Shown here in pieces: positions 26,365 through 35,617 of a stretch of 64,000 nt of DNA. The notes beneath the pieces were generated by a model, which did no database searches, had not been told where the DNA came from, and saw only the letters and a list, made by a program, of their open reading frames with translations. Position numbers and translations under genes: made by a program. This stretch comes from Lysinibacillus sp. SGAir0095 (GTDB lineage Bacteria; Bacillota; Bacilli; Bacillales_A; Planococcaceae): NCBI RefSeq assembly GCF_005491425.1, contig NZ_CP028083.1, forward strand, positions 1,264,001-1,328,000, written 5' to 3'. The stretch's first letter is position 1. Every line of letters starts with the position of its first letter.

Positions 26365-27249
26365 ATGGCAATTACTGCACAATTAGTAAAAGAACTTCGT
26401 GAAAAAACAGGCGCAGGTATGATGGACTGTAAAAAAGCTTTAGTACAAACAGATGGTGATATCGACGCTGCTGTTGACTTCTTACGTGAAAAAGGTCTTT
26501 CTTCAGCTGCTAAAAAAGCTGACCGTATCGCTGCAGAAGGGACAACTTATATCCTTGCTGAAGGAAACGAAGCTGTAATTTTAGAAGTTAACGCTGAAAC
26601 TGACTTCGTAGCAAAAAATGAAAAATTCCAAGTACTTGTTGCTGAATTAGCTCAATTAATTTTAGCTGCAAAACCAGAATCAGTAGAAGCTGCATTAGAG
26701 CTTACAAATGCTGAAGGTGTTAAAGTTTCTGACTTAATCTCTACAGCTGTTGCTACAATCGGAGAAAAAATCACTCTTCGCCGTTTCGAAGTTAAAACTA
26801 AAACTGACGTAGATGCTTTTGGTTCTTACCTACACATGGGTGGACGTATTGGAGTATTAGTAGTTCTTGAAGGTTCTACTGATGAGTCAGCTGCGAAAGA
26901 TGTAGCTATGCACATTGCTGCTATCAATCCTCAATATGTATCACGTGACGAAGTCTCTGAAGAAGAAGTAGACCGTGAGCGTAAAGTGTTAACTGAACAA
27001 GCTCTAAACGAAGGTAAACCAGAAAATATCGTTGCTAAAATGGTAGAAGGTCGCCTTGGCAAATTCTTCGAAGACATTTGCTTACTTGATCAAACTTTCG
27101 TTAAAAATTCTGATCAAAAAGTACGTGATTTCGTAAAATCAACTGGTGGTAACATCACTTCATTCGTACGCTTTGCTGTTGGTGAAGGTATCGAAAAACG
27201 TGAAGACAACTTCGCTGAAGAAGTTATGAACCAAGTTAAAGGTAACTAA
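26365..27249 (+). CDS. tsf: Elongation factor Ts
   Basis: 294 residues, the standard length. The N-terminal UBA-like domain has [20 protein letters not shown]. The [13 protein letters not shown] motif that binds EF-Tu and the [14 protein letters not shown] core follow. It exchanges GDP for GTP on EF-Tu. A CAAGGAGGAAA SD precedes ATG 26365. Strong codon bias. Confidence 0.98.
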   Translation: MAITAQLVKELREKTGAGMMDCKKALVQTDGDIDAAVDFLREKGLSSAAKKADRIAAEGTTYILAEGNEAVILEVNAETDFVAKNEKFQVLVAELAQLILAAKPESVEAALELTNAEGVKVSDLISTAVATIGEKITLRRFEVKTKTDVDAFGSYLHMGGRIGVLVVLEGSTDESAAKDVAMHIAAINPQYVSRDEVSEEEVDRERKVLTEQALNEGKPENIVAKMVEGRLGKFFEDICLLDQTFVKNSDQKVRDFVKSTGGNITSFVRFAVGEGIEKREDNFAEEVMNQVKGN

Positions 27250-27266
27250 TTTTAATAATAAGTAAA

Positions 27267-27299
27267 AATAGGGGACACAAAGCTGTGTTCCCTATTTTT
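27267..27299 (+). terminator. Intrinsic terminator after tsf
   Basis: Stem AATAGGGGACACA (27267-27279) with TGTGTTCCCTATT (27284-27296), one G-U, 4-nt loop, then T residues. It separates the rpsB-tsf block from pyrH-frr. Confidence 0.8.
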
Positions 27300-27358
27300 C
27301 AAGGGATTGAAAAATCACATATTTTTTGAAGAATAAAATTGAATTGCGGAGGTTTACT

Positions 27359-28084
27359 ATGAGTGTGCCACAATATGAACGAGTAGTTATTAAAATTAGC
27401 GGTGAGGCCTTAGCAGGAGAAGCTGGATATGGTTTATCACCAAAAATTATTAAGTCAGTTGCAGAAGATATTAAAGAAGTAGTAGAGCTTGGAGTTGAAG
27501 TTGCTGTAGTAGTAGGTGGCGGAAACATCTGGCGCGGGAAAGTAGGCAGCGAAATGGGTATGGATCGTGCCTCTGCGGATTACATGGGAATGCTTGCGAC
27601 AGTTATGAATTCATTAGCACTTCAGGATGCTCTTGAAAAACTGGAAATTGAAACACGTGTTCAATCTTCCATTGTTATGACACAAGTAGCAGAGCCTTAC
27701 ATACGTAGAAAAGCAGTACGTCATCTTGAAAAGAAACGTGTTGTGATTTTTGCTGCGGGTACAGGAAATCCATTCTTCTCTACAGATACGACAGCTGCTT
27801 TACGTGCTGCGGAAATTGATGCTGATGCAATTCTGATGGCAAAAAATAATGTAGATGGTGTATATTCTGCTGATCCAAAAACTGATCCAACTGCTGTTAA
27901 ATATGACACACTCACATATTTAGACGTAATTCAACAAGGATTACAGGTAATGGATTCAACTGCTTCCACTTTATGTATGGACAACGATATCCCATTAATA
28001 GTATTCTCAATTATGAATAAAGGAAATATTAAACGAGCAGTACTCGGTGATAAAATCGGTACAGTTGTTAGGAGGAACTTTTAA
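27359..28084 (+). CDS. pyrH: Uridylate kinase PyrH
   Basis: 241 residues from ATG 27359, with GCGGAGG as SD (the upstream in-frame ATG lacks one). Conserved blocks are [44 protein letters not shown] and [10 protein letters not shown]. These are typical of bacterial UMP kinase of the amino-acid kinase fold. It phosphorylates UMP to UDP and is regulated by GTP/UTP in the family. TAATG overlap with frr. Confidence 0.97.
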   Translation: MSVPQYERVVIKISGEALAGEAGYGLSPKIIKSVAEDIKEVVELGVEVAVVVGGGNIWRGKVGSEMGMDRASADYMGMLATVMNSLALQDALEKLEIETRVQSSIVMTQVAEPYIRRKAVRHLEKKRVVIFAAGTGNPFFSTDTTAALRAAEIDADAILMAKNNVDGVYSADPKTDPTAVKYDTLTYLDVIQQGLQVMDSTASTLCMDNDIPLIVFSIMNKGNIKRAVLGDKIGTVVRRNF

Positions 28085-28641
28085 TGCCTAAACAAGTATT
28101 AGCCCAAGCAAAAGATAAAATGGACAAATCAATTTCTGCATTTTCTCGTGAATTAGCTTCAATTCGTGCAGGACGTGCAAATGCTTCACTTCTTGACAGA
28201 ATTTCAGTTGACTATTATGGTGCACCAACACCGATTAACCAATTAGCTGGTGTTTCTGTGCCTGAAGCGCGCTTATTAGTAATCCAGCCTTATGACAAAT
28301 CAATATTAGGTGAAATTGAAAAAGCGATTATGAAATCAGATATCGGAATTACTCCGACAAATGATGGTAACGTAATCCGTTTAACAATTCCAGCTTTAAC
28401 GGAAGAGCGTCGTAAAGAGCTAGTAAAAGTTGTGAGTAAAGAAGCTGAGAGTGCAAAGGTTGCAATCCGTAACGTTCGCCGTGACGCGAATGATGATTTG
28501 AAAAAATTAGAAAAAAATGGCGACATTACTGAAGATGATTTACGTGGATTTACGGATGATATTCAAAAGTTAACTGATGACTACATCGTTAAAGTGGATC
28601 AAGTTGCTAAAGATAAAGAAAAAGAAATCTTATCAGTATAA
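28084..28641 (+). CDS. frr: Ribosome recycling factor
   Basis: 185 residues, the canonical length. [21 protein letters not shown] near the N-terminus, [14 protein letters not shown] and the C-terminal helix [31 protein letters not shown] (quoted in part) fit RRF throughout. It splits post-termination ribosomes with EF-G. It overlaps pyrH by one base. Confidence 0.97.
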   Translation: MPKQVLAQAKDKMDKSISAFSRELASIRAGRANASLLDRISVDYYGAPTPINQLAGVSVPEARLLVIQPYDKSILGEIEKAIMKSDIGITPTNDGNVIRLTIPALTEERRKELVKVVSKEAESAKVAIRNVRRDANDDLKKLEKNGDITEDDLRGFTDDIQKLTDDYIVKVDQVAKDKEKEILSV

Positions 28642-28723
28642 GAAATAGCATCCTTGATTTTCAATTTTATCATTTGCAAAATTTTTGTAAATCAAAAATG
28701 AATGATGAACTAATTCAAGAGTA

Positions 28724-28753
28724 GGGCGTCCTATTAGTTGGGACGTCTTTTTT
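28724..28753 (+). terminator. Intrinsic terminator after frr
   Basis: GGGCGTCC (28724-28731) pairs with GGACGTCT (28741-28748) using two G-U pairs, 9-nt loop, followed by TTTTT. It ends the pyrH-frr unit. Confidence 0.7.
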
Positions 28754-28774
28754 CAATGCGAATGGAGTGCGATT

Positions 28775-29002
28775 TTGGAAAACGAGCAAGATGCACATCA
28801 AAAGCAATATGGTAAAATCGAATTAGGTAAAATAATACATAAGATATATGAAAAAATTGAAAAATTTAGTAGTTATTCTAAAGAACGTAAGACACAATCA
28901 TTTGTTTTTGATATGATGATTAAAATACGGTTTTCGCTATTTTACGCGAGAATCGATATTTTTCATATTCTTAAAAATTTTGGTATCGTATCTTATAAGT
29001 AG
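28775..29002 (+). CDS. Possible small protein before uppS
   Basis: 75-codon frame from TTG 28775 with GGAG about 8 nt upstream, starting just after the frr terminator. The product is Lys/Ile/Phe-rich with no hydrophobic signal and no motif I recognise. AT-rich base use and the TTG start make it doubtful, yet it is the only open frame in the 400-nt frr-uppS gap. It may be the uppS leader rather than a gene. Confidence 0.25.
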   Translation: MENEQDAHQKQYGKIELGKIIHKIYEKIEKFSSYSKERKTQSFVFDMMIKIRFSLFYARIDIFHILKNFGIVSYK

Positions 29003-29040
29003 GAAAACGTCCAAAAAGTTGTCAGGTGGGGGAATTGCTG

Positions 29041-29823
29041 ATGTTAAAAAAGCTATTTAGTAAGTCAAACAAAGGAAAGCACTCGATGGAGGTTAAGGAA
29101 TCTCTTTTAAATAATGAATGTTTACCTTCCCATATCGCAATCATTATGGATGGCAACGGACGTTGGGCAAAAAAAAGAGCAATGCCAAGAATTGCTGGGC
29201 ATCATGAAGGGATGCAGACTGTACGTAAAATTGCTCGAATAGCAGATGATATGGGAATCAAGGTATTAACGCTATATGCTTTTTCTACGGAAAATTGGAA
29301 AAGACCTAAAACAGAGGTAGATTACTTAATGAGCCTTCCTCAAATGTTCTTAAACTCCTTCATGCCCGAGTTAATGGAACGAAATATTCGGGTAGAAATG
29401 ATTGGTGACAAAGAAGGGCTACCAACGAATACTAAGGTTGCTTTAGATGAAGCGATGGAAAAAACAAAAAATAATACAGGTCTTATTTTAAATTTTGCTA
29501 TGAATTATGGTAGTCGAGCTGAAATTGTTAAAGCAATGAAGGATATAATGATAGAAGTGAACAATGGAAATTTGACGCTAGATGAAGTAGATGAAAATAT
29601 GATTGATCAATATTTATTAACTTCGAACCTTCCAGAGCCAGATTTGCTAATTCGCACGAGTGGGGAAGTTCGCCTAAGTAATTTTATGTTATGGCAACTT
29701 GCTTACACAGAGTTTTGGTTTACTGATATACTGTGGCCAGATTTCAATCAAGAAACCTTCATGGAAGCTATACAAGTTTACCAGCAGCGTAACAGGCGTT
29801 ATGGTGGACTGAAAGGAGAATAA
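29041..29823 (+). CDS. uppS: Undecaprenyl diphosphate synthase
   Basis: 260 residues from ATG 29041 (AGGTGGGGG SD). The Asp of IAIIMDGNGRWAKKRAMPRI binds Mg-IPP. The blocks TLYAFSTENWKRP, LNFAMNYGSRAEI and LIRTSGEVRLSNFMLWQLAY are the cis-prenyltransferase regions. It makes the C55 lipid carrier for peptidoglycan and teichoic acids. It is followed by cdsA after 5 nt. Confidence 0.97.
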   Translation: MLKKLFSKSNKGKHSMEVKESLLNNECLPSHIAIIMDGNGRWAKKRAMPRIAGHHEGMQTVRKIARIADDMGIKVLTLYAFSTENWKRPKTEVDYLMSLPQMFLNSFMPELMERNIRVEMIGDKEGLPTNTKVALDEAMEKTKNNTGLILNFAMNYGSRAEIVKAMKDIMIEVNNGNLTLDEVDENMIDQYLLTSNLPEPDLLIRTSGEVRLSNFMLWQLAYTEFWFTDILWPDFNQETFMEAIQVYQQRNRRYGGLKGE

Positions 29824-29828
29824 TTACA

Positions 29829-30620
29829 TTGAAGCAAAGAATTATAACGGGGGTTGTAGCAGGAGCATTATTTATTACTTTTTTGCTGATAGGTAACCTA
29901 CCCTTTACGTTATTAGTTTATGCACTTGCAGCTGTTGCACTTTATGAGCTGTTGAAGATGAAGCATATTAAGATATTTTCAATTCCAGGGATTCTTGGGA
30001 TACTCGTTACGTTTAGTTTATTGCTACCGACATCGGTTACATCCAATTTATTAGAGCAAACCGAATACACTAAATTAGATTTCTTACTAATCGGTGTCAT
30101 ATTGTTATTGATCTATTCGGTACTTGTAAAAAATCATTTTACCTTTGATGACGTTGGATTTATAGCACTTAGTACATTATATATTGGAATGGGCTTCCAT
30201 TATTTAATTGAAACACGCAATGGAGGTTTGGAATATCTCATTTTTGCTCTACTAATAGTCTGGTCAACCGATTCAGGTGCTTATTTTATTGGTCGTAAAC
30301 TTGGGAAAAAGAAGTTATGGCCAGAAATTTCGCCAAACAAAACGGTTGAAGGCTTTGTTGGTGGAATTATTAGTGCGGTCGTCCTTGCATGTATCATGCA
30401 AATGATTTATCCGATTTCTTCTTCGTGGATGGTCTTAATAGTGATTTCTGTAATCGCTTCAATTTTTGGTCAAATGGGAGATTTGGTTGAATCAGCCATT
30501 AAACGTCATTATGGTGTGAAAGATTCTGGGAACCTACTGCCAGGTCATGGAGGGATATTGGACCGTTTTGACAGTCTATTATTTGTATTGCCTCTATTGC
30601 ACTTCCTACATTTTATCTAA
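29829..30620 (+). CDS. cdsA: Phosphatidate cytidylyltransferase CdsA
   Basis: 263 residues with about eight hydrophobic spans. The C-terminal signature S...RxxxKD...PGHGGxxDRxD is present as SAIKRHYGVKDSGNLLPGHG followed by GILDRFDSL. It converts phosphatidate and CTP to CDP-diacylglycerol, the precursor of phosphatidylglycerol and related lipids. The start is TTG 29829, 6 nt after a GAAAGGAG SD that overlaps the uppS end. Confidence 0.96.
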   Translation: MKQRIITGVVAGALFITFLLIGNLPFTLLVYALAAVALYELLKMKHIKIFSIPGILGILVTFSLLLPTSVTSNLLEQTEYTKLDFLLIGVILLLIYSVLVKNHFTFDDVGFIALSTLYIGMGFHYLIETRNGGLEYLIFALLIVWSTDSGAYFIGRKLGKKKLWPEISPNKTVEGFVGGIISAVVLACIMQMIYPISSSWMVLIVISVIASIFGQMGDLVESAIKRHYGVKDSGNLLPGHGGILDRFDSLLFVLPLLHFLHFI

Positions 30621-30722
30621 TAAAGACGTATCAATTTTCGTTTCACTTGGTTCAGAGGAAAGTTTGAATTTTCCCTGAACTAAGAGGAAGTACTATTTAT
30701 AGTTTTGAAGGGAAGATAAATA

Positions 30723-31868
30723 ATGAAGAAAATCAGCTTATTAGGAGCAACAGGTTCGGTTGGGATGCAAACTATTGATATTTTGTTGAACAATCCAGAG
30801 AGTTTTCAACTTGTTGCATTATCTTCGGGAAGAAATATTGAAAAAACTCGTGAAATTATCTCTCAGCTAAGTCCGGAACTTGTTTCTGTACAAGATGAAA
30901 AAGATGCAGTTGAACTCTCAAAAGAATTTCCGCAAATCCATTTTACTTTCGGAACAAAGGGACTAGTAGAAGTAGCAACACATCCTGATTCTACGGTTCT
31001 TGTGAATGCTGTTTTAGGAAGTGTCGGGTTAGAATCTACATTAGCTGCTATACAAATGGGTAAAACAATTGCTATTGCCAACAAAGAAACATTAGTGACT
31101 GCGGGTCATTTAGTTATGGCGGAAGCGAAAAAATACAATGCAACGATTTTACCTGTGGATAGTGAACACTCCGCTATTTTCCAATCTATGAATGGTGAAA
31201 ATCCCAAACAAATTGAACGATTAATCTTAACAGCATCAGGCGGTTCATTCCGTGACAAGACACGTGATGAATTAAAACACGTTACAGTCAAAGATGCATT
31301 AAATCATCCGAATTGGTCGATGGGCTCAAAAATTACGATTGACTCTGCAACGATGATGAATAAAGGGTTGGAAGTAATAGAAGCTCATTTTTTATTTGAT
31401 ATGCCGTTTGAAAAAATTGATGTTTTATTACATAAAGAAAGTATTATTCATTCTCTAGTTGAGTATCATGATACAAGTGTAATGGCACAATTAGGGACAC
31501 CTGATATGCGTGTACCTATACAATATGCGCTAAGCTATCCAGATCGCTTACCACTTATAGAAGGCACTCGTTTAGATTTAGCTAAGGTTGCCCAACTGAA
31601 TTTTAAAGAAGTTGACTTTGACAGGTTCCGTGCATTAAAGCTTGCCTATGATGCTGGACAAGCTGGGGGAACACTGTTAACTGCGATGAATGCAGCAAAT
31701 GAAGCAGCGGTAGGGTTATTCCTTCAAGAAAAAATAACTTTCCTTCAGATAGAAGAAGTTATTGAACAAATTATGAATAATCATCATAATATTCTAGTTC
31801 CAGATCTAGAAACTATATTACATGTAGATAGCCAAACAAGAAAATCAGTAGAGAGCATGGTAAAATAG
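30723..31868 (+). CDS. dxr: 1-deoxy-D-xylulose 5-phosphate reductoisomerase
   Basis: 381 residues. The N-terminal Rossmann motif is [16 protein letters not shown], and NKETLVTAG and [12 protein letters not shown] are NADPH/metal-site blocks. [10 protein letters not shown] and [20 protein letters not shown] (the flexible loop and metal ligands) follow. It catalyses the second step of the MEP isoprenoid pathway, feeding uppS upstream. A GAAGGGAAG SD precedes ATG 30723. The 102-nt gap after cdsA has a bulged hairpin at about 30650-30682 without a T-run. Confidence 0.97.
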   Translation: MKKISLLGATGSVGMQTIDILLNNPESFQLVALSSGRNIEKTREIISQLSPELVSVQDEKDAVELSKEFPQIHFTFGTKGLVEVATHPDSTVLVNAVLGSVGLESTLAAIQMGKTIAIANKETLVTAGHLVMAEAKKYNATILPVDSEHSAIFQSMNGENPKQIERLILTASGGSFRDKTRDELKHVTVKDALNHPNWSMGSKITIDSATMMNKGLEVIEAHFLFDMPFEKIDVLLHKESIIHSLVEYHDTSVMAQLGTPDMRVPIQYALSYPDRLPLIEGTRLDLAKVAQLNFKEVDFDRFRALKLAYDAGQAGGTLLTAMNAANEAAVGLFLQEKITFLQIEEVIEQIMNNHHNILVPDLETILHVDSQTRKSVESMVK

Positions 31869-31917
31869 ACAGAGCAAGCATAGAATAAGATAACATGCAC
31901 TTTGAAGGTGGGATGAT

Positions 31918-33177
31918 ATGCAAACTGTTATAGCATTTATCATTGTTTTCGGCTCCCTAGTATTCTTCCATGAACTTGGGCATTTTATTTTTGCAAAGCG
32001 AGCAGGAATTTTAGTTCGTGAATTTGCGATTGGAATGGGTCCGAAAATCTTTGGAATGATGAAAGGTGAAACGTTATATACACTTCGATTATTGCCTATT
32101 GGTGGCTATGTTCGTATGGCAGGAGAAGATACTGATTCAGTTGAACTACAGCCTGGTTTCCGTGTAGGTTTAATCCTTAACAAAAATAACGAAGCCGAAA
32201 AAATTTATTTAAACCAGAATGTACAAAACCCGAATGTTCTATTTATGGAAGTAGAACGTGCCGACCTTGAGAAAGGGCTATGGATTGAAGGGTACGATGA
32301 AGACGATCAATTTGTAAGAATTAATCTATCCAGAAGTGCAATGATTATTGAAAATGGTACTGAAACAATTATTGCACCTTATGATCGTCAATTTAATTCA
32401 AAAACTGTAGGGCAGCGGGCAATGGCTATTTTCGCTGGGCCGCTCTTTAACTTCATTTTAGCCTTCATTGTTTTTGCTTTTATAGCGCTAATGCAAGGGG
32501 TGCCGACTTATGAACCAATCATTTACGATGTCGTAGAAGATGGACCGGCAGCAGAAGCTGGCATGAAAGCTGGAGACTATGTAAAAGCAATTGATGGACA
32601 ACCAGTAGAAGATTGGCAAGAATTATCCGGAACCGTTCAAGAAAAACCAGGTGAGTCGTTAACGCTTATTGTAGAACGTGACGGACAGAATATCGAGCTC
32701 ACGATGACGCCAGAGACCCTAGAGGAAAGTGGCAAAGAATACGGACAAATTGGTGTCATGTATCAAAGTCCTGTAGAGAAAAATCCGCTAAAAGCAATTG
32801 TCTTTGGAGTTACTCAAACGTATGATTATACTGTTCTGATTCTAGGACTGTTAGGCGACTTAATTACAGGTCAATTTACAATCGATGCCCTATCTGGTCC
32901 AGTAGGTATATATAAAGCAACAGAGACGGTTGCCAAATATGGTGTCTATAATCTGATGAACTGGGCAGCAGTCTTAAGTATCAATCTAGGTATCATGAAC
33001 CTATTACCATTACCTGCTCTTGACGGTGGAAGATTATTATTCTTCGGTATAGAAGCATTGCGCGGAAAACCAGTAGATCGTCAAAAAGAAGGTCTGGTTC
33101 ACTTCGTGGGAATCGTCTTATTAATGATCCTGATGGTCGTCGTAACATGGAATGACATCCAGAGATTCTTCTTTTAA
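31918..33177 (+). CDS. rasP: Site-2 intramembrane metalloprotease RasP (RseP family)
   Basis: 419 residues. The zinc site H18-E19-x-x-H22 lies in the first helix (FFHELGHFIFAKR). A PDZ domain lies near 205-275 (VVEDGPAAEAGMKAGDYVKA). The second motif NLLPLPALDGGRLLFFG is in the last third, and three or more transmembrane helices flank it. B. subtilis RasP cleaves RsiW and FtsL. An AAGGTGGGAT SD precedes ATG 31918. A repeat element begins exactly at its stop codon. Confidence 0.95.
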   Translation: MQTVIAFIIVFGSLVFFHELGHFIFAKRAGILVREFAIGMGPKIFGMMKGETLYTLRLLPIGGYVRMAGEDTDSVELQPGFRVGLILNKNNEAEKIYLNQNVQNPNVLFMEVERADLEKGLWIEGYDEDDQFVRINLSRSAMIIENGTETIIAPYDRQFNSKTVGQRAMAIFAGPLFNFILAFIVFAFIALMQGVPTYEPIIYDVVEDGPAAEAGMKAGDYVKAIDGQPVEDWQELSGTVQEKPGESLTLIVERDGQNIELTMTPETLEESGKEYGQIGVMYQSPVEKNPLKAIVFGVTQTYDYTVLILGLLGDLITGQFTIDALSGPVGIYKATETVAKYGVYNLMNWAAVLSINLGIMNLLPLPALDGGRLLFFGIEALRGKPVDRQKEGLVHFVGIVLLMILMVVVTWNDIQRFFF

Positions 33178-33418
33178 GAAAAGTGGAGAACGATCGTTCA
33201 GCTTCGAAATCAACTGGTCGACAAAAACGCCACCTCCTGTGGCATTGTCGACATTAGCACGTCCATGTGCGTCAGAGGATTCGACAAAAGGACGCTCTTT
33301 GTCCTTGCAGGCGAATCTGAAGTTGATGAGGAGCTATCGTTCGGAACTAGACAACAAGAAAAGTGGCGAACGATCGTTCAGCTCCGAGATCAACTGGATG
33401 ATAGAAGTGGAGAATGAC
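33177..33418. repeat. Composite intergenic repeat with two 41-nt direct copies
   Basis: Two 41-nt copies (33177-33217 and 33357-33397) differ at 3 positions and lie exactly 180 nt apart. Each holds the 12-bp perfect palindrome GAACGATCGTTC (33188-33199, 33368-33379). Between them are short hairpins such as GCCAC/GTGGC and AAGGAC/GTCCTT and paired GTCGAC sites. An open frame runs through it, but the base pattern is that of a non-coding repeat. The left copy overlaps the last base of rasP. Confidence 0.7.
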
Positions 33419-33467
33419 CACTAGAACTTGCTGGAAAGCATTCTATACAAACTAAACAGCCATTACC

Positions 33468-33520
33468 TTAACCTTATTCATTTGTGGTAAAATCCATAGT
33501 GAATAAGGTTAACTTTTTTT
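33468..33520 (+). terminator. Strong terminator after rasP
   Basis: A perfect 13-bp stem, TTAACCTTATTCA (33468-33480) with TGAATAAGGTTAA (33500-33512), is followed by CTTTTTTT. The loop is 19 nt. It ends the uppS-cdsA-dxr-rasP transcript. Confidence 0.85.
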
Positions 33521-33811
33521 GCGAATAGTAAAGTAAGTTTTAAAGGGACTATGGTATAAAACTCAAACTAAACCCGATTTGGATTAACCAATAAAAAAGT
33601 CCAAGATTATAAAACCTTCAGAGGTTAGCTGTTGCTTTTTATGGATGATAGCCAAGGTAATCTTTGGTGCCTATTTTAAAAATTGGATATTTTATGCTTT
33701 AAATCGTTAATAATATACTAAATTTCGATATAAATAGTAGTTGTACGTACGAAGTAACTCCGTTGTATGATATGCTAAATGAGTGATTTATGAAGAGAAA
33801 AGGTGGAGCAT
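33521..33811 (+). promoter_or_regulatory. proS upstream region
   Basis: 290 nt, AT-rich, with no open frame of note. A hairpin at 33648-33674 (ATAG plus CCAAGG against CTTTGG plus CTAT with a 3-nt bulge) precedes four T residues. No T-box antiterminator consensus (GGGTGGNACCGCG-like) is visible, so this is not called a T-box leader. The proS promoter probably lies near 33735-33780 but no clean pair of hexamers stands out. Confidence 0.35.
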
Positions 33812-35518
33812 ATGAAACAAAGTTCTACGTTAATTCCAACGCTACAAGAAATTCCTTCAGAAATAGAAGTGAAATCTCATAAAATGCTACTTCGTGCTGG
33901 ATTCATCCGTCAAAGTACAAGTGGTGTGTATTCCTATTTACCATTAGCCAAGCGTGTAATAAATAAATTAGAAAAAATGATTCATGAAGAGATGGAAGCC
34001 TTAGGAGCAGTAGAAATTGGTTTACCTACTTTGCAGTTGCAAGCTGTTCAAGAAAAAACCAATAATTTTGAGGGTGGTCATGGAGAAGTCTTTCAGGTAT
34101 CAAACGACAACCAACAAAATTTAATTCTTGCGCCATCATATGAGAGTGCTATTACCATGTTAATAGCTGAGGAAGATCAATCCTATCAAAATTTACCCAT
34201 CACTTTTTACCAAATACAAACGAAATATCGCAATGAACAACGCAACACGAAAGGTTTATTGCGAAGCAGTGAATTTTTGATGAAAGATGCTTACTCCTTC
34301 CATGCAAATGAAGAGAGTTTAGAAATTTCCTATAGTGAAATGATCCAAGTGTATTCTAATTTATTTAGTAAGTTAGGCTTGCACTATGAAATAATTGATG
34401 CCAATCCAGGTGTGGGAGATAGCGCATCTGCAAAGGAATTTATCGTTGCATCGGACGCTGGAGATACAATCATTGCCTATTCCAATGACTCAAAGTTTGC
34501 GGCAAATATTGAAGTAGCACAGGTAGTAAATGAAATAGTCCCATCAGATTTCCAGATAAAGCCATTGGAAAAGGTTGCTACACCAAACGTGAAAACGACA
34601 GAAGAAGTCTGTACATTTTTTAACATAGAAGAAACAAGTTGTATCAACGCATTTTTATTTAGGATAGATGGAGAATTTGTAGTAGTACTTGCACGAGGAG
34701 ATCATCAAATTAATCCTTATAAACTACAGAATGTATTAAAAGCTTCGTCTATTTATTTAGCTACAGAAAAAGAGGTTCAGGAACTATTAGGCTGTCCTTT
34801 TGAATCGATTGGCCCTATCAAATTACCTATTGATGTGAAAGTTGTTGCTGATCACGCCATTCACTCCATTCGAAATGGAGTGGCCGGGTCTAATGAGGAA
34901 GGTTATTATTACACTAATGTCTCTCCTGAACGTGACTTTGCCATTAGTATGTATGAGGACATCAGGTATATAAAGGAAGGTGATCCTTCCCCTGACGGAC
35001 AAGGAACAATTCTATTTAAAAAAGGGATCGAGGTAGGCAAGATCTGTAATCTAGGTATTAGCATCTCTGAAAAATTAAATGCCAATTTTACTGATGAAAA
35101 TGGGGAATCTCGGCCAATTCTTATGAACAGTTTTCATCTCGGGATTTCTAGAATATTGGCAGTGATGGCGGAAAATTATCAAGATGACAATGGTTTTTAT
35201 TGGCCAAATCAAATTGCGCCATTCGACCTTCACCTAATCCCGTTAGATAGGGAAGATGAAGTTCAATACAATTTAGCGTTAGAGCTATATAATATATTAA
35301 CCTTCTATCAGTTTGAGGTTTTGTTTGATGATCGAGAGAAGGAAGCCGATGAGAAATTTACTGATGCTGACTTAATTGGTCTACCAGTTCGTGTAAAAAT
35401 CGGAAAACGTGCGAATGAAGGCATTGTCGAAGTCAAGATTAGAAGAACTGGTGAAACTTTTGAGTGGGCAAAAGAAGAACTAATCGACCACTTAAACGAA
35501 ATTTTCAGGTCTCATTAA
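33812..35518 (+). CDS. proS: Prolyl-tRNA synthetase
   Basis: 568 residues from ATG 33812 (AAAGGTGGAG SD). Class II core motifs are visible: LLRAGFIRQSTSGVYSYLPL near the N-terminus, QIQTKYRNEQRNTKGLLRSS (motif 2) and the C-terminal anticodon-binding domain. Between them (about 220-390) lies the YbaK/INS-type editing insertion that clears Ala-tRNA(Pro). It is therefore a prokaryote-type ProRS. It follows rasP as in B. subtilis. Confidence 0.97.
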   Translation: MKQSSTLIPTLQEIPSEIEVKSHKMLLRAGFIRQSTSGVYSYLPLAKRVINKLEKMIHEEMEALGAVEIGLPTLQLQAVQEKTNNFEGGHGEVFQVSNDNQQNLILAPSYESAITMLIAEEDQSYQNLPITFYQIQTKYRNEQRNTKGLLRSSEFLMKDAYSFHANEESLEISYSEMIQVYSNLFSKLGLHYEIIDANPGVGDSASAKEFIVASDAGDTIIAYSNDSKFAANIEVAQVVNEIVPSDFQIKPLEKVATPNVKTTEEVCTFFNIEETSCINAFLFRIDGEFVVVLARGDHQINPYKLQNVLKASSIYLATEKEVQELLGCPFESIGPIKLPIDVKVVADHAIHSIRNGVAGSNEEGYYYTNVSPERDFAISMYEDIRYIKEGDPSPDGQGTILFKKGIEVGKICNLGISISEKLNANFTDENGESRPILMNSFHLGISRILAVMAENYQDDNGFYWPNQIAPFDLHLIPLDREDEVQYNLALELYNILTFYQFEVLFDDREKEADEKFTDADLIGLPVRVKIGKRANEGIVEVKIRRTGETFEWAKEELIDHLNEIFRSH

Positions 35519-35548
35519 CATTAATCAAGGTTTCACACACTAAAAAAT

Positions 35549-35582
35549 CGATTTTCGTATCTTTGCGAAAATCGTCTTTTTA
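35549..35582 (+). terminator. Terminator after proS
   Basis: CGATTTTCG (35549-35557) pairs perfectly with CGAAAATCG (35566-35574), 8-nt loop, then TCTTTTT. It separates proS from polC. Confidence 0.8.
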
Positions 35583-35617
35583 CGAAAGCAAATAAATTAA
35601 AACAGGTGGTGAGTAAA

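Noticed and set aside
30650-30682. Terminator between cdsA and dxr
   Set aside because: The inverted repeat GTTCAG...CTGAAC is bulged and not followed by a T-run.
33152-33424. 90-codon + frame overlapping the rasP end
   Set aside because: It runs through the direct repeats and palindromes, has no SD, and its sequence is the translation of a repeat element.
33521-33811. T-box riboswitch before proS
   Set aside because: No T-box antiterminator consensus and no clear terminator directly before the gene; only a small bulged hairpin is present.
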